From NCBI GenBank assembly GCA_964595205.1, contig CAZQOQ010000015.1, positions 306,729 to 370,728 on the forward strand: DNA of 64,000 nt. The letters run 5' to 3'. The position numbers were made by a program, and so were the translations under genes. Below the pieces are notes generated by a model that was not told where the DNA came from, searched no databases, and was given only the letters and a program-made list of their open reading frames with translations. This document shows positions 34,174 to 43,148 of the stretch, one piece after another; position 1 is the stretch's first letter, and the number at the start of each line of letters is the position of its first letter. This DNA is from JADKIH01 sp964595205. GTDB taxonomy: Bacteria > Bacteroidota > Bacteroidia > AKYH767-A > 2013-40CM-41-45.

Positions 34174-36036
34174 CTAGTCCTTCTTCTGTAAAATCAACGG
34201 AATGTTTCTTACCACCTGGCCGGACTTTTTGTCGACTACTTTCAAATGATAAAAGCCGCTAGCATATTCATTCATTGCAAGGTTTAAGTCAGCTGCAGTC
34301 ACCGGAACAGATATAACTTCTTTTCCAAGCTGATCATTCAATTCCACCAGGAAATTTTCTGTCGAAAGATTATCATTAAAATGAATAGAGACAATCGACT
34401 CTACGGGATTCGGGTAAGCATTTATTAATGTAACGTACCGGTTCTCTTCAATGCCATTCACGGAAAGTGAAACATCAAACGTATCGCACAGATTGCAGCC
34501 GTTTTGATCCGAAATGCAAAGACTGTAGTTGCCGACCGGAATATTAAACCGGTCTTCTGAATTATAACCGTCCATCCACGAAAAAGTATAAGGAGAAGTT
34601 CCGCCTGTAATGCTAAGATTTATTGCGCCGTCGTTGCATCCGATGCAACTGACATTATTGATGATGGCAGTGTCTATGCTTATGTCGCAGTTTATTTTAT
34701 TGTAGCGAACGATAAATGCATCATACATTAAGGAGCCGTTTACATTGACGCCATCGAAGTCGATATGATCCCAAAATTCCCCGCTGAAGAATAAATTGCC
34801 ATAGGCATCAGATCCTGATCCGTGTCCGCGATCATGATCGGGTCCCCCGAATGCTTTTATAAAGCGGAAATTACCGGAAGAGTCATAACTTGAAAAAAAT
34901 GCATCTTCCTCACCATTGGAAGAAACTATTACTGTATCGAATGTTGCATCATCCATGAAAGTTCCGCCGACGAATACATTTCCAAATAAGTCTGCAGTGA
35001 TCCTGTTTCCGAAATCGATATTGTTTCCTCCTCCACTCCTCACCCAGAGATTATTTCCGTTGTCGTCATAGGCTGCTACGAACATATCGGAACTGCCGTC
35101 TGAACTTACGGAATTAGATCCAAAAGAAGCATGACCTCTGAATTCACCGGTGCAGACAATTCTGCCGTTTGAGTTGATTGCAACATCCTGGCCGATGTCA
35201 TCGCCCGAGCCTCCGCCGGAAACAGCCCATTGCAATGATCCAAGCGTATCATATTTAGCCAGGAAGAAATCCTTGTCGCCGTCTGAATCAAGGGTAACAG
35301 AAGAATTAAAACGCGCCGAACCTTCGAAGCTTCCCGTCAGGTACACATACTCTCCCAGAACTGCCAGGCCAAATCCCTCATCAGAATCGGAGCCACCGAT
35401 CTGTTTGTGCCACATTTTATCGCCATCCGGATTGAACTTGATGAGAATGATATCCTCAGAGCCTCGCGAAGTAAAAAGTGTTGATCCGTTATAATATGCC
35501 TTTGCACGTGTTGTTCCTGCCGCATACACATTTCCATTTGCATCACATGCGAGTGCATAACCGATGGTGCTTCCGGAATTTGTGCCGATGGATTTCACCC
35601 ATAAAGAATGACCGGTAGAATCATATTTTGCAATGAACATGTTGTTGGAACCCTGAGCGGTTTTTGATATACCTCCGAAGTCAGAAACCGTCTCGAACTC
35701 ACCTGTAATGAAAACACTGCCTTCGTGGTCGACGTCTATCGAATAACCAATGTCGCCGTCAGTACCGCCGGCATGTTTTGCCCAGATCAGATTTCCGAGG
35801 GAATCATAGCGGGCAAGAAAAATATCATGACTTCCGTTGGAGGAAAGATGATATCCATCGAAGGATGCGGTATATTCTATCTGACCGGTTGTATAAAAAT
35901 CGCCGGAGGGCTTGATCAGCAGGTCGTGGCAATCATCATAGCCATCACTGATGATGGTATTGATGCGGGTTGGCGCCTGTCCTTTGAAATCTAAAAATGA
36001 AAAAACTAAAATGAGTGTGAGTAGTGTTCTGATCAT
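34174..36036 (-). CDS. SBBP beta-propeller repeat protein with SprB-like repeat and T9SS type A tail
   Basis: Secreted: signal peptide to about residue 20 (DFKGQ). About eight repeats of roughly 50 residues follow, each with a motif like DIFLARYDSLGNLIWAKHAGG and an aspartate/glycine-rich turn, as in SBBP/beta-propeller proteins. Near residue 470 one SprB-type repeat occurs (CIGCNDGAINLSITGGTSPY), a module found in gliding adhesins. The C-terminal NAYPNPVESIVSIHF to GFYHLKVVDKKSG is the Por secretion tail. Surface-exposed; ligand unknown. It lies 122 nt downstream of mqnE on the same strand. Confidence 0.9.
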   Translation of the reverse strand: MIRTLLTLILVFSFLDFKGQAPTRINTIISDGYDDCHDLLIKPSGDFYTTGQIEYTASFDGYHLSSNGSHDIFLARYDSLGNLIWAKHAGGTDGDIGYSIDVDHEGSVFITGEFETVSDFGGISKTAQGSNNMFIAKYDSTGHSLWVKSIGTNSGSTIGYALACDANGNVYAAGTTRAKAYYNGSTLFTSRGSEDIILIKFNPDGDKMWHKQIGGSDSDEGFGLAVLGEYVYLTGSFEGSARFNSSVTLDSDGDKDFFLAKYDTLGSLQWAVSGGGSGDDIGQDVAINSNGRIVCTGEFRGHASFGSNSVSSDGSSDMFVAAYDDNGNNLWVRSGGGNNIDFGNRITADLFGNVFVGGTFMDDATFDTVIVSSNGEEDAFFSSYDSSGNFRFIKAFGGPDHDRGHGSGSDAYGNLFFSGEFWDHIDFDGVNVNGSLMYDAFIVRYNKINCDISIDTAIINNVSCIGCNDGAINLSITGGTSPYTFSWMDGYNSEDRFNIPVGNYSLCISDQNGCNLCDTFDVSLSVNGIEENRYVTLINAYPNPVESIVSIHFNDNLSTENFLVELNDQLGKEVISVPVTAADLNLAMNEYASGFYHLKVVDKKSGQVVRNIPLILQKKD

Positions 36037-36157
36037 GCGCTATTATTGAAGTTTCAGCGATTGAAAGGTATGAAAATTTTTGAAAATGCTTTCGATTCCG
36101 GTCACACAAAATGAGCATTGGTGCACCTTTAAGGGGTAAGTGTCCGGTTTCTCCCGG

Positions 36158-37276
36158 CTAAACCGGATTGTACAGCGTATCTCTCTCAACAGCAATTCTT
36201 CCCGTACGCTCAATGAGTTCCACAAGCTGAGCGGACGTAAGTACCGGGTTCTGTTCCTCGGCTCCTGCCATTGAATAAATTTTGGTGCTGTCGTCGATGG
36301 TGCCGTCGAGATCGTCAACACCAAACGACTGCGACAATTGTGCGGTTGCACGTCCGATCATCGGCCAATAAGCTTTTACATGATTAAAATTGTCAAGATA
36401 TATCCTTGATACGGCATAGTTTTTCAGATCTTCAATAATGCTTTTCTCAGGTACACCCGACATTTCATTTCCCTGGTTACGAAACTTGAGCGGTATAAAC
36501 GTATTGAATCCACCCGTGCGATCCTGCAACTGACGGAGTCTTTCCATATGATCGATCCGGTGATTATAATTTTCGATATGGCCGTAAAGCATGGTGGCAT
36601 TGCTGTGCATGCCAATCCTGTGTGCAGTCTCGTGAATTTCCAGCCATTCATCTGAGGTGCATTTATCGTTGCAGATCTTTGAACGGATCTCTTCGTGGAA
36701 GATTTCCGCCCCGCCGCCGGGAAGAGAATCCAGGCCGGCTGCATGTAAAAATCTCAGGCCTTCTTCGAATGACATTTTCGCTTTGCGGATCATGTATTCG
36801 AGTTCCACTGCCGTGAAGGCTTTGATGTGTAAATCCGGTCTGTGCGCTTTGATTTGTTTCAGGATGCCGGCAAAATAGAAAAGATCCATTTTCGGATGCA
36901 CGCCGCCAACGATATGTACTTCGGTGACATCCCTACCATCATAAGATCTGACCTTTTCAAGAATTTGTTCTGCACTCAACTCCCAGCCTTCTTCCCTGTT
37001 TTTAAGTGTTCGTGAATACGAACAAAAATTACAGGAAAACACACAAATGTTAGTAGGCTCGATATGAAAATTGCGGTTGAAAAAGGTTTTATTTCCATTC
37101 TTCTTTTCCCTCACATAATTGGCTAATGTGCCCAGGAAACCCGGCTCGCCTTCCTGGTATAACTTCAGGCCCTCTGCGGGCGTTATGCGCTGACTGGAAA
37201 CCACTTTATCTGCAATCGACTGTAACTGACGGTCGGCTGAAATGTTTTTTATATAGTCAACAGATGATGAATTCAT
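36158..37276 (-). CDS. mqnE: Aminofutalosine synthase MqnE (menaquinone, futalosine pathway)
   Basis: Radical SAM enzyme joining the carboxyvinyl group of 3-[(1-carboxyvinyl)oxy]benzoate to SAM-derived adenosyl, giving aminofutalosine. Seen: the cluster motif CVFSCNFC (C-x3-C-x2-C), FHIEPTNICVF before it, VTEVHIVGGVHPKM, LPGGGAEIF and the family-typical C-terminal KAYWPMIGRATAQLSQSFGVDD. The length of 372 is normal. It shows that the organism makes menaquinone by the futalosine route rather than the Men pathway. A -7 box lies eight bases upstream of the start. Confidence 0.94.
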   Translation of the reverse strand: MNSSSVDYIKNISADRQLQSIADKVVSSQRITPAEGLKLYQEGEPGFLGTLANYVREKKNGNKTFFNRNFHIEPTNICVFSCNFCSYSRTLKNREEGWELSAEQILEKVRSYDGRDVTEVHIVGGVHPKMDLFYFAGILKQIKAHRPDLHIKAFTAVELEYMIRKAKMSFEEGLRFLHAAGLDSLPGGGAEIFHEEIRSKICNDKCTSDEWLEIHETAHRIGMHSNATMLYGHIENYNHRIDHMERLRQLQDRTGGFNTFIPLKFRNQGNEMSGVPEKSIIEDLKNYAVSRIYLDNFNHVKAYWPMIGRATAQLSQSFGVDDLDGTIDDSTKIYSMAGAEEQNPVLTSAQLVELIERTGRIAVERDTLYNPV

Positions 37277-37284
37277 AGAGACTG

Positions 37285-37292
37285 CAAAAGTA
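37285..37292 (-). promoter_or_regulatory. Candidate -7 promoter element TACTTTTG for mqnE
   Basis: Exact TAnnTTTG on the minus strand eight bases before the mqnE ATG (37276), which would give an almost leaderless mRNA. No -33 TTTG at standard spacing. Confidence 0.45.
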
Positions 37293-37381
37293 AGGTTTTA
37301 CAGGTAAAGACTTCATCTAAGCAGAAGATAATTCCATGCAGATTCGTTTTCATTTTAAAACTGTAGTTTTAACGATTGGAA

Positions 37382-37417
37382 AAATGTGACTGTACAAATG
37401 CTCTTTCAAATGTGACT
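37382..37417. repeat. Direct repeat AAATGTGACT, two copies upstream of the response regulator gene
   Basis: Identical 10-bp words at 37382-37391 and 37408-37417, 26 bp start to start, about 70 bp upstream of a -7 box and within the gap between divergent mqnE and the regulator gene. It could be an operator for the regulator itself, but the spacing is wider than the usual 10-11 bp OmpR-family repeats. Confidence 0.3.
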
Positions 37418-37483
37418 TTTCCCTGACACAATTGCCCCGAAGGATTTCAATATTTAAGTCATAAATCAAAAGCATTTTTCATC

Positions 37484-37491
37484 TATTTTTG
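37484..37491 (+). promoter_or_regulatory. Candidate -7 promoter element TATTTTTG
   Basis: Exact TAnnTTTG match 37 bases before the response regulator ATG at 37529. No clear -33 box; the surrounding sequence is T-rich, so chance matches are easier here. Confidence 0.35.
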
Positions 37492-37528
37492 AAATACCGT
37501 CAAATCTGAATTTCTAACATCTGACTAT

Positions 37529-38224
37529 ATGATAAGAATATTGCTAGTTGAAGACGAAGAGCATCTCCAGGAAGCCATCAAACTCAATCTTGAACTGGAG
37601 GGATACAAAGTGGTTGCAGTAGGAAACGGAATCGAGGCAGTAAAGGTATTTAAGCAGGAACGTTTCAACCTTGTTGTGCTGGACGTGATGCTTCCCGAAC
37701 TCGACGGTTTCGGTGTATGCGAGGCCATACGCCTGCATAATTCAAAGGTGCCGATCCTGTTCCTCTCGGCCAAGAATGCCAATGAGGACAAGATACTCGG
37801 ATTGAAGCGGGGTGCAGATGATTACATGACAAAGCCGTTTAACCTGGAAGAATTTCTGCTGCGCGTGCATGCACTCCTGAAGCGTGGTATGAACAGCGAC
37901 GAGAAAAAGGAAATGCATGATACATTCCGTTTCGAAGGAAATGAGGTAAACTTTCTCACTTTCGAAATAGTCGGCAAGGATAAAAAACCGATTCGTCTCA
38001 CGAAAAAAGAAATTGCCCTCCTCAAACTATTAATCGAAAGAAGAAATGAAGTCGTATCACGCGAGCATATATTAGAATCCGTATGGGGCTACGACATCTA
38101 TCCTTCCACCAGAACCGTTGATAATTTCATTCTGGCATTCAGAAAGTATTTCGAAAAAGATCCGAAAGATCCGAAGTACTTTTTCTCGATTCGCGGTGTA
38201 GGTTATAAGTTCGTTTACAAATGA
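37529..38224 (+). CDS. OmpR/PhoB-family response regulator (RprY-like), orphan
   Basis: The receiver domain (1-120) has acidic EDEEH near the N-terminus, the phosphoacceptor Asp in VVLDVMLPELDG, the conserved Ser of LFLSAK, and Lys in YMTKPFN. The C-terminal winged-helix DNA-binding domain (about 135-230) has LTKKEIALLKLLIERRNEVVSREHILESVWG and TRTVDNFILAFRKYFE, ending RGVGYKFVYK. The length of 231 is standard. No histidine kinase gene adjoins it; the kinase is probably elsewhere in the genome. A strong terminator follows 25 nt after the stop. Confidence 0.92.
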   Translation: MIRILLVEDEEHLQEAIKLNLELEGYKVVAVGNGIEAVKVFKQERFNLVVLDVMLPELDGFGVCEAIRLHNSKVPILFLSAKNANEDKILGLKRGADDYMTKPFNLEEFLLRVHALLKRGMNSDEKKEMHDTFRFEGNEVNFLTFEIVGKDKKPIRLTKKEIALLKLLIERRNEVVSREHILESVWGYDIYPSTRTVDNFILAFRKYFEKDPKDPKYFFSIRGVGYKFVYK

Positions 38225-38248
38225 TATTACTGTGGGTTTTTAAAAATG

Positions 38249-38281
38249 AAAAGTCGCCAGGTAGTTTCTGGCGACTTTTTT
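38249..38281 (+). terminator. Strong Rho-independent terminator after the response regulator gene
   Basis: Arms AAAAGTCGCCAG and CTGGCGACTTTT form a 12-bp perfect stem with a 7-nt loop, followed by TTT. The A-run on the left means it can also work for the leftward TonB gene, which ends at 38333. Confidence 0.9.
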
Positions 38282-38332
38282 ATATGTAGATATGTGGTTT
38301 TTTATTTCACTCCAGGAAATTTTGAAGATACA

Positions 38333-38761
38333 TTATTCTTTATTCATCGGAGGAGGAGTAATAAAATCGATCGGTAAAATATACTGAACATCTACGGGAG
38401 TACCGCCGGCGGTTCCCGGTTTCCAGTCAGGCATTATTCCTACCACACGCAAGGCCTCATTATCGAGTTCATCCGAAGCGCTGCTGAGTATTCTTGGCTT
38501 CACTATTTTGCCATTCCTGTCTACCATAAAGCCAACATACACACGACCCTGGATGTGATTGATCTTTGCATTTTCAGGATAAGTGAGATTATTTTTTAAA
38601 AAGCTTTCCAGACTATCGGGGCCTCCGGGAAATTCCGGCTGAACCTGTGTTACGGTGACACCAAAGCCGGCTTTTACGCTTTTCTTTTCAGTGGATTTGG
38701 AATCCTGCCCAAAACCAACTGAAACAATCAATAGAAAACCTAAAAAAAGTAGTTTTTTCAT
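38333..38761 (-). CDS. Small TonB C-terminal domain protein (energy transducer TonB family)
   Basis: Signal peptide-like N-terminus (residues 3-18, LLFLGFLLIVSVGFG), then a TonB C-terminal domain (about 38-138): PEFPGGPDSLESFLKNNLTY, IQGRVYVGFMVDRNGKIVKP and ALRVVGIMPDWKPGTAGG. There is no proline-rich spacer and no clear membrane anchor that would couple to ExbB/ExbD. A periplasmic stand-alone domain is therefore more likely than a classic energy transducer. At 142 residues it is shorter than full TonB. Confidence 0.88.
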   Translation of the reverse strand: MKKLLFLGFLLIVSVGFGQDSKSTEKKSVKAGFGVTVTQVQPEFPGGPDSLESFLKNNLTYPENAKINHIQGRVYVGFMVDRNGKIVKPRILSSASDELDNEALRVVGIMPDWKPGTAGGTPVDVQYILPIDFITPPPMNKE

Positions 38762-38872
38762 ATCTGGTTATTCTAATTTCAAACCTAAGAGATTCTTCGG
38801 AGAAAAACAAATATTCACGGGTAATTTAAGACCGCCGATCGATGCTAAAATACCGCGCATATGCATGAAAAA

Positions 38873-39490
38873 TCACGATTTTGACTTTTCCAATGCTGCA
38901 TCTTTTGCTGTAAGGTTTTTCTTTTTCTGACTGATGATTATCTCATGCATTCGCTCGACCACATTTAAAGTTATCGGGCAATATTCAATATTCTGAATAT
39001 GGGTGCCGCTTATGTACAGTTTAAAGTCCCTGTATTGCGTATGCGGAAATCCGCCGCAATCGCGGGGACGAACGGCATAAATCGAACACTTGTTATCCTT
39101 CCTTAAAAACTGGCAGGGAATACTTTTGTTCATGTAATCCTTACCACCCTCCTCCTTATCCAGGTACTTGTCATAAAATGCGCTGAAGGTCATGCCCAGG
39201 TGTTTAGAGATCCGTTTAACATCGGCTTTTGTATAGGTGGGCGACATTGTTTTACAACAGTTAGCACAATCGAGGCAATCGATTTTTTTAAATGCCTGCT
39301 TATGCAATTCGATTGCGACAGGATCGACTCCGCGTAGTTTCCGATGGAGCAGTCCGCGTAAAAAAGTCGTATACTTCTTTTTATTCTTCCGGATCGAAGC
39401 TTTCATATAACCAATCGGATCTTTGATCAGCAAATGAGGCGGATGGTATACATGTGTTTCAAAAACCGGTAATCTCTTTTTCTTTGACAT
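38873..39490 (-). CDS. YkgJ family cysteine-cluster protein
   Basis: A small soluble protein with the cysteine pattern of the UPF0153/YkgJ family, thought to bind zinc or an iron-sulfur cluster: CLDCANCC near residue 73, then IPCQFLRKDNKCSIYAVRPRDCGGFP. Function in the family is not established. N-terminal residues are basic and KxxKKY-rich. Lies 34 nt downstream of the DUF5686 gene on the same strand, so it may be the last gene of that transcript. Confidence 0.85.
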   Translation of the reverse strand: MSKKKRLPVFETHVYHPPHLLIKDPIGYMKASIRKNKKKYTTFLRGLLHRKLRGVDPVAIELHKQAFKKIDCLDCANCCKTMSPTYTKADVKRISKHLGMTFSAFYDKYLDKEEGGKDYMNKSIPCQFLRKDNKCSIYAVRPRDCGGFPHTQYRDFKLYISGTHIQNIEYCPITLNVVERMHEIIISQKKKNLTAKDAALEKSKS

Positions 39491-39524
39491 TAATTAATAA
39501 TTATGATCTGTTTACCCTGATTTA

Positions 39525-42020
39525 TCACGTACCGAAGCTCTTTTTAATTCCGATTAAAAATCCGATCGTTCCTTTCTTCCCATTCATGAGCGAGGTGAAC
39601 AATTCTGCCCTGATGAAATTCAACTTCTCAACACCGATACTGAAATCAAAATAGTTTTCCAGTTCTTCGGTGTGAAGATAATGAACCCCGGCTATTTCAC
39701 GTAATTTCAGTTTACGGATGAGAGGAATTTTATTCAGGATGAAACCGCCGAAATTTTCTTCACCATGCAATTCGATGTATGAACCCGCTGTGCTGTAGGT
39801 ATAATAATCAAGATTTTTAAAGTCGTTGATGCGGAAGTCGGAGAACCATGTCTTGTTGCCATTGAAATGTTTGAGGTCGGGAATAAAGAGTTTATTATCC
39901 GAAAAAAAATCACCATACACGGCCATGTATTTCAGCGTGCCAAACAGGCCAAGATCCATTTCATCTTCCATCGACACACTGAATTTATCGAAGTCGACGT
40001 CGCTGCCTGCGAATTCAAATCCCTTCTTATAGTTCAACCTGATAGAAGGATATTTCGAGCCTGTGTTGTATTTCCCTTCCGGACGGTTGATATATTCCTG
40101 TCCGGGTTCAATCAAAAAACCTATATCTGCAATGAAGGCCTGGTGAGCCTCGAACCCATATTGATCCGTGGCCGGATTATATGGATCGTTTGAAGTGTAA
40201 TCCCTGCCTTCCACATTCTGAAAGGAGTAATCGCTGCTGTTGGCAACGGAATTACGGCGGGCATATTCGAGACCCAGCCTCATGGAGAGTCCGTTGAAGA
40301 GCTCGTTCCTGTGAACGACTTTCACATATTGCTTCTCATATACTTTCATGTAATTTTTCTCTGCGAAGAGAGAATAGATTCCGTTGATCATTTCGCTGAT
40401 CGGTTTACTCTCATTAAACTGAACCAGATCGGTGCCTGCATCGATATTGATGATTGAACGGGTTCTTACATTATAACGGTAATTAAAATCGACGTGTCCG
40501 TTGAAATGCGTATTCGAAAAGCCATATCTCACAAACGGCGAAATGGTATATTCCCTCCTGTCTTCCTTCCCGAATCCTTCCCTGTACACCATTTCGATGG
40601 CGGTATTCCAGCCCTCAACCGTATTGAAATTTATTTTCTGAATGGGAGATGTAATATTAAACGAGACATCTTCGTAGGTATTATCCCATTGATAGTTTCC
40701 AAAGACCGAACCGAATGTAAACCTGTTATTTTTCCTGTCGAGCGAATCGAGATACGGTTTCGACTCTTTTATGAGACGGGTGCTGTCGCGGCGATGGTAA
40801 TCGATTCCTTCCAGGCCGGTAAGAGGAACGGGCCTGACGCCGGTCCAGTATGTGGAGTCCTTCTTGTTGGCCCCCGTATCAACTTTCATGATCTCTCCCT
40901 TCCTGAAGCCTTCAGGATCGGCAGGATTAAGGTTGTAATCGCTAAACACTCCTAATACGACTCCGTTGCCCTTGAAGCCGAATGCGCCGAAGGAATAATC
41001 GAATTGGTGGCTGAAGGGCATCCATGTGGCATCATCCACGCGAATAAAATTCTGTTTGATGCGGAATGTGTCGACAAATTCCATCTGCTGGGCCTTCGTG
41101 ATGAACAGATCGGCGCTGTAAATTCTCCACGTTTCGTCGGCAATATAGATAGTTCCTGTGAATACGGGATCGGTAATTCGCTTCGGTATCACCGATATTT
41201 TATTGATGATAATTCCATTCTCGTTGAATGTCCCTTCCAGGCTGTATTTGTAATAGAAGAGTGCATTTGCCGAAATCGGAGAAACGATTCCTCTCGGTGT
41301 AAGCCCGCTGATGCCAATGAGGTTATCATAAAGATTAATTAAAACATTTGTCGCCTGGTTAAAACTATAGCTTCTCGGCGAGCCACTCACCTTACTGGAG
41401 ATCATTCTTTCTTTGTAGTTGTCAGGTTCCTGATAGTACAATTCGGAAACCGATTCACTCAGGTAGAAGATCTTAGTCGTAGTATCCATCACATCACCGA
41501 GATCAATATCTGCGCCCATGAATTTCTTCGGCGCATCGGTTAGCTGCTGGGTGGATTTCACATAGGCATGCGCGCTGTATTTTTTGACCTGTTCGCGGTA
41601 ATATTTTCTTTTTTTCTGTGCGGCACGGATAATTGCATATGCGGGATCCTCTGCATCCGCACGAATGGTGACTTCTTTCAGCTTCACGGATTCGCTCAGT
41701 AACTGTACATCGAGCTTCATGGCGTCAGTTCCGATGGTCACCTGCTTTTTCAGTAGCGTGTAACCGATCATGCGAAAGGAGATTTCATAACTTCCCGGAT
41801 TGAGTTCGATCGAATAAAACCCTTCGCTGTTGGCGGTGGTACCATTACTTGTTCCTGAAACATACACAATCACATACGGCAACGGCTGATTGTTCTCATC
41901 CGTTATCTGTCCGGAAAGTTTGGCTCCATGAATATCGGATGAAGCCATTATCATCAGGATAAAAATGAAAGGTATTTTTCGCATGTGCCTTCCCAAAGGG
42001 AAATTATTTGATTTCTTCAT
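39525..42020 (-). CDS. DUF5686 outer-membrane protein with carboxypeptidase-regulatory-like N-terminal domain
   Basis: Signal peptide around residues 13-32 (MRKIPFIFILMIMASSDIHG), then a CarboxypepD_reg-like beta-sandwich (KLSGQITDENNQPLPYVIVY, about 33-115), then the long DUF5686 region, probably a beta-barrel with alternating strands to the C-terminus (LIGIKKSFGT). It resembles TonB-dependent-receptor-like proteins without the plug motif. The start at 42020 overlaps the upstream glycosyltransferase stop by 17 bases; an in-frame ATG at 41984 would begin the signal peptide directly and is equally plausible. Function unknown in the family. Confidence 0.85.
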   Translation of the reverse strand: MKKSNNFPLGRHMRKIPFIFILMIMASSDIHGAKLSGQITDENNQPLPYVIVYVSGTSNGTTANSEGFYSIELNPGSYEISFRMIGYTLLKKQVTIGTDAMKLDVQLLSESVKLKEVTIRADAEDPAYAIIRAAQKKRKYYREQVKKYSAHAYVKSTQQLTDAPKKFMGADIDLGDVMDTTTKIFYLSESVSELYYQEPDNYKERMISSKVSGSPRSYSFNQATNVLINLYDNLIGISGLTPRGIVSPISANALFYYKYSLEGTFNENGIIINKISVIPKRITDPVFTGTIYIADETWRIYSADLFITKAQQMEFVDTFRIKQNFIRVDDATWMPFSHQFDYSFGAFGFKGNGVVLGVFSDYNLNPADPEGFRKGEIMKVDTGANKKDSTYWTGVRPVPLTGLEGIDYHRRDSTRLIKESKPYLDSLDRKNNRFTFGSVFGNYQWDNTYEDVSFNITSPIQKINFNTVEGWNTAIEMVYREGFGKEDRREYTISPFVRYGFSNTHFNGHVDFNYRYNVRTRSIINIDAGTDLVQFNESKPISEMINGIYSLFAEKNYMKVYEKQYVKVVHRNELFNGLSMRLGLEYARRNSVANSSDYSFQNVEGRDYTSNDPYNPATDQYGFEAHQAFIADIGFLIEPGQEYINRPEGKYNTGSKYPSIRLNYKKGFEFAGSDVDFDKFSVSMEDEMDLGLFGTLKYMAVYGDFFSDNKLFIPDLKHFNGNKTWFSDFRINDFKNLDYYTYSTAGSYIELHGEENFGGFILNKIPLIRKLKLREIAGVHYLHTEELENYFDFSIGVEKLNFIRAELFTSLMNGKKGTIGFLIGIKKSFGT

Positions 42021-43122
42021 ACGTCTGTATCACTCCTTCGATGAAACTCTTCCATGTAAATTTCTCTTTATCTATGTCGACAAACTTTGAAAATTCAGGT
42101 TCTCTGTTATTATCATAGAAATCGACGAGGGCATTCGTAATAGCCACAGGATTCTTTTCCACCACGTAACCGTCTCTCATGTCGGTGACGATCTCCGACA
42201 GTCCGCCCACATTCGTTACCAGCATGGGTCTTCCGAAATGATATGCGATCTGTGTGATTCCGCTTTGCGTTGCATGAAGGTACGGCTGAACCACCAGGTC
42301 GGCGGCACAGAAGTAGTCCTTTACTTTTTCTTTTCCGATGTACTCCGAATGTAACAGTACATTTCCCGATTTGATTTTGTCGAGGTACGGTAATTTATTC
42401 TCATAAAATTCGCCGGCAACGATCAGTTTTATTTTCCGGTCGATAATCTCGCTCTCATTCATGGCGTTTAATAGGATTCCCAGGCCCTTATAAGCCCTGA
42501 TAAAGCCGAAGAACAGGATGATCCTGTCGTTGATCTGCAGTTTCAGATTTTTTCGCGCTTCTTCCTTTGAAATACGGTCACCGAAAATGTCATAGACCGG
42601 GTGAGGGATAAATTTTTTATGAACATTGCCGGTAAACTTTTCGAGGTCGAGCAAAACGGATTTCGACATGGCAATAAAACCATCGCATTGGTTCACAAAG
42701 AATCCGGTTAACATCTTATCGCCCGGCCTTTTTTCATGTGGTATTACATTATCTGTGATGGCAATCACCCTGATATTTTTTCTCCGTAATTTCTTCGCCA
42801 CGCTTCCCAGGGCCGGAGCCATAAATGGAAGCCAGTAACGGATAATTACCAGGTCAGGTCGTTCGCCTGCAATAAGTGAGGCCGTCCTGCTCCACGTAAA
42901 CGGGTTTACGGAACTCAGCGTGGAATGAATAGTTAGATTAACGGGCCTGTTGCCTCCTGTTTTCTGAGAAGTCCCGGGAAAAAGGAATGACGGATACTGG
43001 TAGCTGAACGAATAAATGACCGGGTCGTGGTTTTCATTGCGAAGCGCTGCAGCGAATGCCTCATTGAAATCGGCGATGCCGCCTCGGAGAGGGAATGCAG
43101 GACCAAGTATAACGACTTTCAA
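42004..43122 (-). CDS. Glycosyltransferase family 4 (GT-B fold)
   Basis: Retaining nucleotide-sugar transferase for surface glycans. Seen: N-terminal LGPAFPLRGGIADFNEAF with the glycine-rich acceptor loop, an ILFFGFIRAYKGLGILL segment opening the C-terminal Rossmann half, and the conserved acidic/serine region DLVVQPYLHATQSGITQIAYHFGRPMLVTNVGGLSE. The donor sugar is unknown. It sits in a minus-strand cluster with a GT2 enzyme and DUF4199 protein, led by a promoter at 44667-44697. Confidence 0.9.
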   Translation of the reverse strand: MKVVILGPAFPLRGGIADFNEAFAAALRNENHDPVIYSFSYQYPSFLFPGTSQKTGGNRPVNLTIHSTLSSVNPFTWSRTASLIAGERPDLVIIRYWLPFMAPALGSVAKKLRRKNIRVIAITDNVIPHEKRPGDKMLTGFFVNQCDGFIAMSKSVLLDLEKFTGNVHKKFIPHPVYDIFGDRISKEEARKNLKLQINDRIILFFGFIRAYKGLGILLNAMNESEIIDRKIKLIVAGEFYENKLPYLDKIKSGNVLLHSEYIGKEKVKDYFCAADLVVQPYLHATQSGITQIAYHFGRPMLVTNVGGLSEIVTDMRDGYVVEKNPVAITNALVDFYDNNREPEFSKFVDIDKEKFTWKSFIEGVIQTYEEIK

Positions 43123-43148
43123 AATCTGATGGGTTTCCTAATCTGCTG

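Noticed and set aside
40494..40955. Open frame of 153 codons opposite the DUF5686 gene
   Set aside because: Shadow frame; no family features.
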